Of a stretch of 64,000 bases of DNA, positions 1 to 8,567 are shown one piece after another. The notes beneath the pieces were generated by a model, which did not search any database, was not told the origin of the DNA, and saw only the letters and a program-made list of their open reading frames with translations. Source of the DNA: an uncultured Ignisphaera sp. GTDB lineage: Archaea; Thermoproteota; Thermoprotei_A; Sulfolobales; Ignisphaeraceae. The DNA is taken from positions 25,531 to 89,530 of the forward strand of contig CALJEI010000010.1 in assembly GCA_938074605.1 (NCBI GenBank). Direction: 5' to 3'. How positions within the stretch are numbered: position 1 is the stretch's first letter; each line of letters opens with the position of its first letter. Position numbers and translations under genes: made by a program.

Positions 1-1196
1 AGCTCTTGTATCATATAGCCCGACTGCAGCTCTAAGCTATATACAGCTTTTGTAGCCTCATCGAGTTTCTCTTTTTCATCCTGCGACTTTATATTCATAT
101 TTTTTAATATTTCATAGGCTGTAGCAATCCTCTTACCACTAACCTCTATAATAATTCTTGGCATAATAGATAACACTTTATCTAGAAACAACTGACTACT
201 TTTTAGTTCTTCAAGGGCTATTGCATCATAGGGAGCATGTGCTGGAACACTCATTACAATTCCTGTTGCAAATGAAGCATCCACGAATTTTGCAGGAAGT
301 ATAGGTATCTCTTCACCTGTTATTGGATTATATACCTTTCTTCCAATTAGCTCACTTCCCTTAATAAATTCAATTACATTAAAATTCAACTGGTATTTTA
401 GTTTATTGGCCGCTTTCTCTCCTACAATCCATAAAGATCCTTCATCTAATCTAATTTTTACATACACTTCATCAGGATTAATCCATAGATTTGTTACACC
501 AAATATTGTTTCAGGTCTTAGTGTAGCTGTTGGGTATATTATATCGTTTTGATCTTTAAAGAATATAGCTATAAACTCACCAATTTCAGGTTCAACATCA
601 CCCTTTGTATCATGCATACCTACAGGCATTTCATGTCTTGGACACCAACCAACAGGGTGTGTTCCTTTTTCAATAAGCTTCTTCTCATATAATTTAAGGA
701 ATTGCCAGTGTATAAATGATCTAAACTCTGGATCTATTGTCGTAAATTCCCTCCTCCAGTCTATAGATAATCCAAATAAATGCATCACTTCCTTTGATAT
801 TCTATGAAAATATCTCGCTAAATATAGGGGGTCGCTCATTTTTTCTATATCGCCCTCAGGAACTTCATAAACATCTCTGAAGAATTCTATGAGCTCTTTA
901 TCACCACTAGCTATAGCCTCTGCCATTGATATTATTGGCGTACCTGTATAATGAAATCCCATGGGAAATAAAGTATTGTATCCCTGCATTCTTTTAAAGC
1001 GGGCAATTATATCTGCCACAAGATACGTTCTGCCGTGCCCTATGTGTATAGGGCCATTAGGATACATGAAGGCTGCTGTAATGAAGAACTTCTTCATATC
1101 CTTATTAGGATTGGCTTCAAATACTTTCTCTTTTAACCATTTCTCACTCCATTTTATTGATAGTTCAACAAAATATCTGTTAACGTCCGTCTTCAT
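1..1196 (-). CDS. leuS: leucyl-tRNA synthetase, N-terminal part (cut by window edge)
   Basis: Class I aminoacyl-tRNA synthetase that charges tRNA-Leu; cytoplasmic. I translated the minus strand from an ATG at 1194-1196. The protein opens MKTDVNRYFVELSIKW and carries the HIGH signature as YPNGPIHIGHGRT about 45 residues in, followed by the catalytic-domain insert. The CP1 editing domain is recognisable from TLRPETIFGVTNLW. About 398 residues lie in the window; archaeal LeuRS is near 950, so the KMSKS loop and C-terminal domains lie beyond base 1. No frameshift is seen. The gene reads off the left edge; the upstream side (1197-1377) is a plain AT-rich spacer. IleRS and ValRS are relatives, but the editing-domain motif and the MYPNGPIHIGHGRT form fit LeuRS best. 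Confidence 0.9.
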   Translation of the reverse strand, partial: MKTDVNRYFVELSIKWSEKWLKEKVFEANPNKDMKKFFITAAFMYPNGPIHIGHGRTYLVADIIARFKRMQGYNTLFPMGFHYTGTPIISMAEAIASGDKELIEFFRDVYEVPEGDIEKMSDPLYLARYFHRISKEVMHLFGLSIDWRREFTTIDPEFRSFIHWQFLKLYEKKLIEKGTHPVGWCPRHEMPVGMHDTKGDVEPEIGEFIAIFFKDQNDIIYPTATLRPETIFGVTNLWINPDEVYVKIRLDEGSLWIVGEKAANKLKYQLNFNVIEFIKGSELIGRKVYNPITGEEIPILPAKFVDASFATGIVMSVPAHAPYDAIALEELKSSQLFLDKVLSIMPRIIIEVSGKRIATAYEILKNMNIKSQDEKEKLDEATKAVYSLELQSGYMIQE

Positions 1197-1377
1197 TTCG
1201 GTATCTACCTAAAGGTATAGACAGTGCTATACAACTTTTAATACTCTTCACTTTTTATGTATATATGTGCACATGCTAGCCAATCTAAATTATTGTTCAA
1301 GTAAAAGTTGTCTAGAACATGATAGGTGATGTAGCATAAGGTGTACCACAAACAAAAACATCATTAAAACCATCTTA

Positions 1378-1599
1378 TTGTTATATATGCTCATAATAGT
1401 AGGCTTTACTGTAGTGCTTATACCATTTTACATAACCCACGTTATTACCACATTTATCGATACCCAATTATTTCAGTTACTAAGTTTTATCACCGTACCC
1501 TTATTTACACTCTTGCTACTATTTATATGGTACTACATAACAATGAAAATAGTAAATCTATTGGTGGATTCACATAAACATATAAGTACTCGAAATTAA
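1378..1599 (+). CDS. possible small two-helix membrane protein
   Basis: A 73-residue open frame with two hydrophobic stretches (about residues 3-22 and 33-55) separated by a short polar loop, ending in a polar tail (DSHKHISTRN). It may start at the TTG at 1378 or the ATG at 1387. I do not recognise the family and no ribosome-binding site is obvious. The hydrophobic pattern is what a small membrane protein would give, but AT-rich DNA can produce such frames by chance, so this is tentative. Confidence 0.3.
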   Translation: MLYMLIIVGFTVVLIPFYITHVITTFIDTQLFQLLSFITVPLFTLLLLFIWYYITMKIVNLLVDSHKHISTRN

Positions 1600-1636
1600 A
1601 TACTACATAAAAAGTAATCTTTAGCAATATAAATCA

Positions 1637-1703
1637 ACCAGATGATGTACTTGGCCGTTACGGAAAGTAGCAATAATGAGGAGTGCGGTAGCCTCTGATG
1701 GGA
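1637..1703 (+). ncRNA. possible C/D-box sRNA (weak boxes)
   Basis: Box C-like ATGATGT at 1642-1648, a 12-nt guide, box D'-like CGGA at 1661-1664, box C'-like ATGAGGA at 1676-1682, a 12-nt guide and box D CTGA at 1695-1698. Both guide lengths are ideal for archaeal C/D sRNAs, but three of four boxes deviate by one base and the D'-C' spacer is long (11 nt). It lies directly upstream of the 1713 gene, so it could also be leader sequence. Confidence 0.4.
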
Positions 1704-1712
1704 TGAGGAGAC

Positions 1713-2642
1713 TTGCCCCCAACAGAATTGATGAAGATATTATCGCGAGCTGACCACATTAAAAAAGAGTTCATAGAATTTCTTCTCAATAATAATCTCG
1801 CCTTAGATATTGGGAATACACATAGATATCTCAATCCACTTCCATATACCCTTGAAAATGTGTTATTAAACCTAGATGGTATTCTTCTTAAGTGTTATGG
1901 TACAAGCTTCTGTAAAGAGAGTATATTCCTAAAGGATGTAAATGTAGAACAGACTAATCGCATTAATACAAACAGTATAAGTCTATATGCCAACAGCAGA
2001 TTTTATATCTATAGACCCTTCTCAGATAGTCTAAGAATAGCACGGTTACCAAGTGGTGAAAAAGTCGCCATCATACCCATAAGTGAGATCACGGCAATCC
2101 AAATATATGGTGAACATAGTGAAAATATTATTTCATATTCAGCTGGGGAAAACTGGACCACCTTAGAATTAAGAGGCATTAGGGCGGCAGTCATATCAAG
2201 TGGCTATAATGCTCTCTCCATATTATTTTCAAGCCCGGTAATTATAGAGTGTCCAAATAAAAAGGTGTGTAAATTTTATACCTCGGGTGAAAATACCCTC
2301 CTGTTTCTACCAAATGAGCCAATCATAAGTTTAATAAGAATGCATTATCTAAGTCACTTTGTAATTAAATCAATCCTCACGCTAAATATTGAGGAACCAC
2401 TGGTAGAGTTTCTAGACTATACAACATTATCCCTACCAATAGCTTTTAATGATAACTGTATTCGACTAGCTATATTTAACCTACTACATAAATCGATTAA
2501 TAGTATTATTAAAAGTTACAAGTATATTGCAAAAATAGTCCTTGATGGTATTACTGAATATAATTATAGGCATAGTGTGGTAAGAATCGGGCTTCCACCA
2601 TATTCCAAGGCAGAGTTCGAACTATGTTTACATACATTATAG
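1713..2642 (+). CDS. uncharacterised protein, 309 aa
   Basis: A long intact frame of soluble character with alternating beta-type hydrophobic segments; no signal peptide or membrane helix. I do not recognise the family. A weak impression of the archaeal DUF432 type (segments such as FYIYRPFSDSLRIARLPSGEKVAIIPISEI and a C-terminal IGLPPYSKAEFELCL) is not strong enough to name it. The listed start is TTG at 1713, only two bases after a GAGGAG tract at 1705-1710, so the ATG at 1731 (residue 7) may be the real start. Spacing to the next gene is 110 bases and that gene is convergent. Confidence 0.75.
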   Translation: MPPTELMKILSRADHIKKEFIEFLLNNNLALDIGNTHRYLNPLPYTLENVLLNLDGILLKCYGTSFCKESIFLKDVNVEQTNRINTNSISLYANSRFYIYRPFSDSLRIARLPSGEKVAIIPISEITAIQIYGEHSENIISYSAGENWTTLELRGIRAAVISSGYNALSILFSSPVIIECPNKKVCKFYTSGENTLLFLPNEPIISLIRMHYLSHFVIKSILTLNIEEPLVEFLDYTTLSLPIAFNDNCIRLAIFNLLHKSINSIIKSYKYIAKIVLDGITEYNYRHSVVRIGLPPYSKAEFELCLHTL

Positions 2643-2753
2643 ATAAACGTTAGACCACTTGTTCCATAACCACGTAATTTCATCAAACCATATTTATAGA
2701 CTTGTACATTAAACTTTAACAGCGATTATTAATACAAGAGTAGTTTAGGTTTA

Positions 2754-3431
2754 TCATATTGCCAGCTTCTTTATAGCATCAAGGAGCTGCACTTCATATG
2801 GTAGCCCAACAAATACTACCCTACCGTTAACCGTAATTGTGGGCACTGTAGATACAGCATACTTATCAGCTATATCAGGATTCTCAAAAGCTTCAATAAT
2901 AACTGATCTTACATTTCCATTACCATATACCTTACTTGCATAGGCAAACATGTTAGCAAGTAGTGCAGCATATGGACAGTAGGGACAGAGCGGTGTTACA
3001 ATTACTTCAATTTTTACTCGTCCATCGAGTCTTGCTAACTCCTTAATAGTTGTAGTTGAGAGCCCATGGTCGTTGGTGCTAAGCCTAATTATTGTTTCAA
3101 TGAATGCTTTTATTTCTTCACCAGCAGGCATTCCTAGGTATGTTATAGAGCTGTCGAGTAAGACTATTGTTGGCACTCTTTCAATTTCATACTTTTTAAA
3201 TACATCACTATCTCTTGACATTTCAAATATCTCTAAATCTATAGCCCTCTTATTTCCAATCATTGGGCTAGAGTCTCTTATTATCCTCATCAGCTTTTCT
3301 GTTTCACTACATGTAAAGCAGTTTATTCTATCACTAGAAGTGAACAGCTTAATAGTTACAAGGTTTTTAATCTCTTTTAAGGCCTCCTTTAAAGCCTCTA
3401 TATCGCTTTCCGTTAGATTAACTCTAAACAT
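2754..3431 (-). CDS. pdo: protein disulfide oxidoreductase (glutaredoxin-like PDO)
   Basis: Two fused thioredoxin folds that make or shuffle disulfide bonds in the cytoplasm of hyperthermophiles. The N-terminal unit has the active-site pair C38-F-T-C41 and a cis-proline loop at V86-P87-T88; the C-terminal unit has C149-P-Y-C152 and a second VPT loop near the end. Length (225 aa) is that of characterised PDOs from Pyrococcus and Sulfolobus. The CPYC motif in the C-terminal unit is the classical redox-active site; the N-terminal CxxC is usually less reactive. The gene stands alone, 113 bases from the dehydrogenase-like gene that is upstream on the same strand. Confidence 0.93.
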   Translation of the reverse strand: MFRVNLTESDIEALKEALKEIKNLVTIKLFTSSDRINCFTCSETEKLMRIIRDSSPMIGNKRAIDLEIFEMSRDSDVFKKYEIERVPTIVLLDSSITYLGMPAGEEIKAFIETIIRLSTNDHGLSTTTIKELARLDGRVKIEVIVTPLCPYCPYAALLANMFAYASKVYGNGNVRSVIIEAFENPDIADKYAVSTVPTITVNGRVVFVGLPYEVQLLDAIKKLAI

Positions 3432-3544
3432 TTCCTCTACATATGGAGGGAGGGTATGTTCTATATCACTTGAAATCTTCCATCACCACTATCTACTGTG
3501 ATCTCTTTATCGCCCCTTAAAAAGGCTAGCCACTTGAATGGTTC

Positions 3545-4366
3545 CTAGGCGTAGTATTCCCTGTTCATAAATCTTAGGGCCAGGTTCTTAATTCTTTCAA
3601 TATCCCTCTTAACATCTTCATAATTCAGCTCCTTTAACCTCAGCTCATTGGATTCTAACACAAACTCGAAGAGTTTAGATGGATATACTCCATTCAATAT
3701 CCTTGTATTTGGTATGAGACAGTGTCCACCTATGTAGTCTGGATAGTATATTGGTCTATCCTTTAAGAGCTCGTGAACCTCCCCAACAAATTCAGCTATG
3801 GCCTCTACCTCTGCCCCATAGAGTTTGGCAACCCTATGTATTTCCTGCCATGACGCTATCATTATCGCTCTATATACCGTTTCCCATAGTTTTGCTAGCT
3901 CTATGCTCTCTGGAGGTCCTCTATACATTCTTACCTTAAAGCCGGCAAGGCTTAAATGATGGGCTGCCTCTTTAACCTCATCTAGAGGTAGTGACGTAAG
4001 CCATTTAGGCCAAAGGTATAGATGCTTGATAAGATTTGGATGTTTCCCCCTAACTGGGGAGAAGACTGTTGTAAGACCTATTTTCTGAAATATTTTTCTG
4101 GTAGTTCCTGGAGCAACGGTAGAATGTACTATCACCATCTTAGGCTTAAAGTGTTCTGCATATCCACATACTAGCTCCGCAAACCTACTGCTATATGGAA
4201 AGGCTATGTGGAGAAAGTCGACTGGGTGTGGTATCTCCTCATATTTACTAATTGTTTTACTCGGATCTACATCGTATCCATAAACGTCAAATTTCATACT
4301 ATTCTTAAATATGTAATATATAGCGCTACCCACCTCCCCTAGCCCAATGATGACTACCCTATCCAA
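3545..4366 (-). CDS. short nucleotide-sugar dehydrogenase-like protein
   Basis: NAD-binding Rossmann start VVIIGLGEVGSAIYYIF followed by an acidic residue after the second strand (YDVDP), as in the UDP-glucose/GDP-mannose dehydrogenase superfamily. VIVHSTVAPGTT at about residue 80 corresponds to the family's conserved STV-PGT segment, and YIGGHCLIPN near residue 215 resembles the GGHCIPVDP segment of the central domain. At 273 aa it is much shorter than the usual 420-440, lacking the C-terminal UDP-sugar domain. The reading frame is intact, so this is a naturally short homologue rather than an obvious break. Substrate cannot be told; other NAD-binding 6-phosphogluconate-type proteins are alternatives. 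Confidence 0.7.
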   Translation of the reverse strand: MDRVVIIGLGEVGSAIYYIFKNSMKFDVYGYDVDPSKTISKYEEIPHPVDFLHIAFPYSSRFAELVCGYAEHFKPKMVIVHSTVAPGTTRKIFQKIGLTTVFSPVRGKHPNLIKHLYLWPKWLTSLPLDEVKEAAHHLSLAGFKVRMYRGPPESIELAKLWETVYRAIMIASWQEIHRVAKLYGAEVEAIAEFVGEVHELLKDRPIYYPDYIGGHCLIPNTRILNGVYPSKLFEFVLESNELRLKELNYEDVKRDIERIKNLALRFMNREYYA

Positions 4367-4917
4367 CCCATATACACCGATCTCTTAATGATATAGGCTT
4401 ATTTCCATCTTTAATTGAAATACCGTATTAGGGGTATATAAATACTTTCTAATGTCATGTTAAGAGTAGGCTAAAAAAGCCATTAGTCTAATGTATGGGT
4501 TTAGAGATAAGTAAGAATAAGAAAAAGAGGCGGCAGAAACTTGTTCACGTTTATAGGGTATGTGATTTCATGTTTAACATACGCTATGTTGCTTGTTTAA
4601 ACATATATTCCCCATCTCAATGATGACATGATTGTCGCTAGGAGTAGAAGGTCTATTTCACAATCCCTTGAAAGCATCTCGGGTAATGCCTGTTTATGAA
4701 ACTCTCAATGAACCCTCGTCAAGTGAGAGAATATAGAAGGGAATCCATGCCAGAATAACCATGGTAACCAAGCTACTTCTAAAGTGTAATGCTTTGTTCA
4801 GCTTTATGTTTATGAATTCAACGAAGATTATTGATAAAATATTTAAATTGGCTGTATTGAACATATATCTTAAGAAAGATATTAATATCAGTATCCATAA
4901 TGTGAGGTGATAAAAAA
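4367..4917. other. 551-base gene-free spacer
   Basis: No convincing frame on either strand. It holds a perfect palindrome TGTTTAAACA near 4592-4601 with a related TGTTTAACA element about 20 bases earlier. The last 20 bases carry the ribosome-binding site of the TIP49 gene. No RNA gene or repeat array is seen. Confidence 0.6.
4904..4910 (+). promoter_or_regulatory. ribosome-binding site GAGGTGA deciding a TTG start
   Basis: GAGGTGA complements the 16S 3' end in this window (CACCTCC). It sits seven bases before the TTG at 4918, supporting TTG over the in-frame ATG at 4924 as the start of the TIP49 ATPase. Confidence 0.75.
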
Positions 4918-6300
4918 TTGAGCATGATTAGGGAAGTTAAGGATGAAAGTAAGAGGGAGATACTTAAGAGGATTAGTGCACATAGTCACATAAGAGGACT
5001 TGGCTTAGATGATAAAGGTGAACCTATACAGGTAGCAGATGGATTTGTAGGTCAAGTAGAGGCAAGAAAATCTGCTGGTATAATTGTTAAAATGATTAGG
5101 GATGGTAGGCTTGCGGGTAGAGCAGTACTCCTTATCGGCCCTCCAGGTTCAGGTAAAACAGCTTTAGCTATAGCTATTGCTAGAGAGTTAGGTGAGGATA
5201 CACCATTTGTAATGCTAAATGGGGCAGAATTGTATTCAGCAGAAGTAAAGAAAACTGAAATATTGATGAGGGCTATAAGAAGAGCTATTGGTATAAGATT
5301 TAGGGAAATTAGAAGAGTATATGAAGGAGTTGTAAAGGAGATAAAATTTGCGCTTGCTCCACATCCATTTAACCCCTATACAAAAATTCCAAGATCTGCC
5401 AAAATAACTCTTGCAACTAAAGATGATGAAAGAATGTTAGAGGTAGACCAGTCAATAGCTATACAATTAATGCAGCTTAATATAAGAAAAGGTGATTTAA
5501 TAAGCATTGACGCTGATAGTGGTGAAGTATTTAAACTAGGAAGAGTTAAGGGTATTGAAAAAGCTAAGTACTATGATGTAGAGACATATAGGGTTCTTGA
5601 AGAAATGCCAAAGGGTAAGATATTTAAAGAAAAGGAAATTGTAAGAACAATAACACTACATGATCTTGATGAAGCCTATGCTGCACAAAGGAAGGCAGCA
5701 ATAATGTCTTTTATAGGTATAGGTAGCGAAGAAAAGGAGTTAGACCCTGAAATAAGAAAGGCTGTAGATGAGCAGGTTAGGAAAATTTTAAGTGAAGGCA
5801 AAGTTACACTAGTACCTGGAGTTCTATTTATAGACGATGTTCATATGCTCGATGTAGAGTCATTCAGCTTCTTAACAAGAGTTATGGAAAGCGAATTCTC
5901 GCCAATAATAATAATGGCCACTAATAGAGGTATAACTAAAGTCAGAGGAACAGACGTAGAATCTCCGCACGGCATACCGCTGGATCTACTGGATCGATTG
6001 CTCATTATACCAGTAAGACCATATACTCAAGAAGAAATGAAGGAAATAATAATGATAAGGGCAGATGAAGAAGGAATAAAGCTTTCTAAAGACGCAATAG
6101 AGGCTCTTGTTAAAATAGCTGGTGAAAGAAGTCTGAGATACTCTATACAGCTTATGCATCCAGCTAAGGTTATCGCCGAGAGAAAGGAGAGAGATGAGGT
6201 TAGAGCAGAAGATATTGAGGAGGCGGCGAAACTATTTATAGATGTTATGCAAAGTATAGAATTTGCTAAAAAATGGGAAGGGAAATTAATTAAGCAGTAG
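4918..6300 (+). CDS. TIP49/RuvB-like AAA+ ATPase
   Basis: Homologue of eukaryotic RuvBL1/RuvBL2 (TIP49). Walker A is GPPGSGKT at residues 74-81; between Walker A and B lies the long insertion (about 130-290) that forms the OB-like domain II typical of TIP49. Walker B reads LFIDDVHMLD at 303-312; sensor 1 is ATNRG, and LDRLLIIPVRPYTQEEM leads into the C-terminal lid with sensor 2. Length (460 aa) matches the family. The second Walker B acidic residue is Asp instead of the usual Glu (family consensus DEVH). In archaea the partner complex is unknown; roles in RNP or chromatin assembly are inferred from eukaryotes. TTG start chosen because of GAGGTGA seven bases upstream. A small winged-helix gene follows 25 bases downstream and may be co-transcribed. 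Confidence 0.95.
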   Translation: MSMIREVKDESKREILKRISAHSHIRGLGLDDKGEPIQVADGFVGQVEARKSAGIIVKMIRDGRLAGRAVLLIGPPGSGKTALAIAIARELGEDTPFVMLNGAELYSAEVKKTEILMRAIRRAIGIRFREIRRVYEGVVKEIKFALAPHPFNPYTKIPRSAKITLATKDDERMLEVDQSIAIQLMQLNIRKGDLISIDADSGEVFKLGRVKGIEKAKYYDVETYRVLEEMPKGKIFKEKEIVRTITLHDLDEAYAAQRKAAIMSFIGIGSEEKELDPEIRKAVDEQVRKILSEGKVTLVPGVLFIDDVHMLDVESFSFLTRVMESEFSPIIIMATNRGITKVRGTDVESPHGIPLDLLDRLLIIPVRPYTQEEMKEIIMIRADEEGIKLSKDAIEALVKIAGERSLRYSIQLMHPAKVIAERKERDEVRAEDIEEAAKLFIDVMQSIEFAKKWEGKLIKQ

Positions 6301-6325
6301 CAAAACATTCATTAGGTAATGATCA

Positions 6326-6580
6326 ATGGCATTAGATATTTCACATATAACAAAGCTTGAAACATTTATTCTGTATACAGAAGTACTTGATGCAACCCCA
6401 AAAACCTCTTTTACCCTCGAGGAACTAGCTAAATTCTGGGGTGTTGACGTAAATAAAGCTAAAACTATTGTAAGGAAATTACGAAGAGAAGGTTTCCTGA
6501 AGAGAACTAAGAGTGGTAAGTACAAACCTACATTAGCAGGACAAGTTTTAGTTAAATTGTATAAAAGAGTAAAAAAGTGA
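6326..6580 (+). CDS. small winged-helix DNA-binding protein
   Basis: 84 residues. The region FTLEELAKFWGVDVNKAKTIVRKLRREGFLKRTKSGKYKPT reads as helix-turn-helix-recognition helix followed by a beta wing, as in MarR/LysR-type winged helices. The C-terminus is very basic (KLYKRVKK). It begins at ATG 6326 with AGGTAATGAT just upstream, 25 bases after the TIP49 stop, so the two are probably one transcript. Likely a DNA-binding regulator or chromatin protein; the target is unknown. Confidence 0.75.
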   Translation: MALDISHITKLETFILYTEVLDATPKTSFTLEELAKFWGVDVNKAKTIVRKLRREGFLKRTKSGKYKPTLAGQVLVKLYKRVKK

Positions 6581-6616
6581 AAACGTTTTTTAGCTTAGGT
6601 AGAATAAGTAGTATCT

Positions 6617-6673
6617 AAGCATGATGATCACGGCTGTAACTGAATATTGATGAAAACCCGTGTTACTGATAAA
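6617..6673 (+). ncRNA. C/D-box sRNA
   Basis: Textbook archaeal architecture: box C ATGATGA 6621-6627, 12-nt guide, box D' CTGA 6640-6643, 3-nt spacer, box C' TTGATGA 6647-6653, 12-nt guide, box D CTGA 6666-6669. The D' guide (TCACGGCTGTAA) agrees at 10 of 12 positions, nine contiguous, with the 23S complement at 50466-50477. The D guide (AAACCCGTGTTA) matches seven bases next to box D with the 16S complement at 52937-52943. Both targets are only candidates. The RNA would guide 2'-O-methylation by fibrillarin/Nop5/L7Ae. Confidence 0.8.
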
Positions 6674-6727
6674 CCATTCGCTGGTAGTAGATATGGGTAT
6701 GGAGCTTTAATGTGCCCTTTATAAAAT

Positions 6728-7753
6728 TTATGAAATCCTTGCAAGATGTCTATTAATAAGTTTCTGTCTACCTCTCTCCTTAACACTATTTAAATCTATT
6801 TCTTCTATCTTTGCACCAGCTAAAATTTCCCTATATAGATCCTCTTCGAAATCAAGCTCTGTATAGATATTCAAAGCATTCAAAATATCTCTAGCTTCGT
6901 TAATGCTACTAGAATCGTATATAAACCGGGCTACACTATCTCTTGCAACTATGGAGGCTTCTAATATGAAAATGATGAGCGACAATGGTGAAATGGTAGC
7001 CTTACGACTCCCTGAACGTATATAATATGTGCCATACTCACCTTTGAATGCCTTTAATGCAGCTATACTTGCTTCAGAAACTGTGTATTTAGCCAACATT
7101 TCGAGCATCTCAACATCTTTGTATCCTATGACATATCCTCCAATAAGACCATTGAATTTTGCTAATCTTGAAATTCTGGTAAGTATATATTCTACATCGA
7201 GCTCACCATCAGCACCAGGACTGGCTAGAGCTAGGTATGCATTGCTTAGATGAGCTAAAGCAGCAACACTTATGGCATCCGCCAAAGGACTCCATAAGGA
7301 ATCCTCAAATCCGGTGGCAATTGAATCACCACCTACATCAACACCTATAACATGATCTATTCCTTTAAATTCAGTAAAATCCTTAAGAGCTGTAGCCAGT
7401 GATTTTGGACCATTAAATATATCAAAAACATACATCTCCCTATTAATAGCCTTGGATACTCTAACAATCTGTGGTACAACAACATTTCCATTTCTAATAG
7501 CATAACTTTCGGGATTCACTACAATGTAGTTATAATGTTCTAAGCTAACATTTTTAAATTCAGATAAATGAATCGGCCCTGGAAATGGATCAACCGTATA
7601 CCTTTCCCAGACGATTCCTCCAATAAATGCTGTACCACCACATCTCTCATAGGATAGTGCTAGTACTGTAGTTAATACTATATCACCCCCACCGCCTACT
7701 GCGAAGAATAATGTCCTCTTACTATTTGGAATGTATAAACATAACTCCCTCAT
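6728..7753 (-). CDS. DUF1152 family protein
   Basis: 341 aa soluble protein opening with LFFAVGGGGDIVLTTVLAL, a glycine-rich nucleotide-binding-like loop, and GIDHVIGVDVGGDSIATGFEDSLWSPLADA near residue 135, both characteristic of the archaeal DUF1152 family as I know it. The biochemical role is not established; the fold resembles NAD- or sugar-binding Rossmann proteins. ATG start at 7753; GAGGAAT lies immediately upstream. A C/D-box sRNA on the same strand ends six bases before this start, so RNA and mRNA may share a primary transcript. Confidence 0.8.
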   Translation of the reverse strand: MRELCLYIPNSKRTLFFAVGGGGDIVLTTVLALSYERCGGTAFIGGIVWERYTVDPFPGPIHLSEFKNVSLEHYNYIVVNPESYAIRNGNVVVPQIVRVSKAINREMYVFDIFNGPKSLATALKDFTEFKGIDHVIGVDVGGDSIATGFEDSLWSPLADAISVAALAHLSNAYLALASPGADGELDVEYILTRISRLAKFNGLIGGYVIGYKDVEMLEMLAKYTVSEASIAALKAFKGEYGTYYIRSGSRKATISPLSLIIFILEASIVARDSVARFIYDSSSINEARDILNALNIYTELDFEEDLYREILAGAKIEEIDLNSVKERGRQKLINRHLARIS

Positions 7754-7754
7754 A

Positions 7755-7810
7755 TTCCTCAGCCATAATTTAACATCATTACATCAGACCGTGGTCCCCT
7801 CATCACTTAT
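7755..7810 (-). ncRNA. C/D-box sRNA in the 5' leader of the DUF1152 gene
   Basis: Read on the minus strand: box C GTGATGA (7800-7806), 12-nt guide, box D' CTGA (7784-7787), 4-nt spacer, box C' ATGATGT (7773-7779), 10-nt guide, box D CTGA (7759-7762). The first guide is GGGGACCACGGT; eight of its bases complement the anticodon-stem/variable region of tRNA-Asn in this window, which is only suggestive. Box D ends six bases before the DUF1152 start codon. Confidence 0.75.
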
Positions 7811-7919
7811 TTTAGTTACTTTTATAGCTAAATTTAGAAAGTTATCTATTTCATATAAAAACTTCATTAGACTATTAAATATAGCGGAGGCTTATATTAG
7901 AAACAGGGTTAATAAATCG

Positions 7920-8567
7920 ATGGTGAATTTTATGGAAAGTAGGTTAAGCATAGTTAATTTACTATATTCGTGGAGGATGGATGAGGCTAGAAAACGACTA
8001 GAGGAAAAGCTTGACAATGAAATTTATGTTACAGATCTTATCTATTGCCCATTGAAATATAAATATCAAAAAATATATAGAGAATTAGCGCTTGGAGTGG
8101 CGTTTAATCCAGTTGCACTATATGGCGAAATTATTCACCAAGGACTAGAAAGACTTTTATCAATACTTTTTGGTGTAGATAATATTAGAGTTGAAGTTGA
8201 ATATAAAAAGACCATTTATTTAAACCTAGATAACAACACATATATTATTAAAGGTCGTGTTGATGCTGTCGTTGGAGATTATGTTATTGAAATTAAATCT
8301 AGTAGTTCAGATAAAAATCTCCCATATGAGCATCACATCATTCAAACAAAGATATACCTATGGCTTTCAAATCTAAATAAGGCATTGATAATATATATTA
8401 CACCTAACAGAATAGTAGAATATCAAGTAGAGGGAGCAATAAGTGATAGGGAACTTATAGGATTGGTTGAAAACATTATTACATGTCAGCAAACACCTCG
8501 ATATCCATGGGAATGTAGATACTGTACATATTCAATTCTCTGTCCATCAAAAATAACGTCAACCTAG
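7920..8567 (+). CDS. Cas4-like PD-(D/E)XK nuclease with Fe-S cysteines
   Basis: RecB/Cas4-type exonuclease fold. Motifs in order: LIYCP (first cluster cysteine), GEIIHQGLE (family GxxxH element), GRVDAVVGDYVIEIKSSS (catalytic D-x(n)-E-x-K), HHIIQTKIYLWL, and CRYCTYSILCP at the C-terminus (three more cysteines), giving the four ligands of the 4Fe-4S cluster. With an ATG start at 7920 it is 215 aa, a normal Cas4 length. A longer frame from 7731 would overlap the opposite DUF1152 gene and the sRNA, so I reject it. No CRISPR array or other cas gene is in the window, so this is a solitary Cas4 homologue, probably a housekeeping or mobile-element-derived nuclease; role in adaptation cannot be claimed. 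Confidence 0.85.
   Translation: MVNFMESRLSIVNLLYSWRMDEARKRLEEKLDNEIYVTDLIYCPLKYKYQKIYRELALGVAFNPVALYGEIIHQGLERLLSILFGVDNIRVEVEYKKTIYLNLDNNTYIIKGRVDAVVGDYVIEIKSSSSDKNLPYEHHIIQTKIYLWLSNLNKALIIYITPNRIVEYQVEGAISDRELIGLVENIITCQQTPRYPWECRYCTYSILCPSKITST

Noticed and set aside
3073..3501. Plus-strand 142-codon frame inside the PDO gene
   Set aside because: Antisense shadow of a gene with clear family motifs.
7731..7919. Upstream extension of the Cas4-like frame
   Set aside because: It overlaps the opposite DUF1152 start and the sRNA; the Cas4 domain begins after the ATG at 7920.
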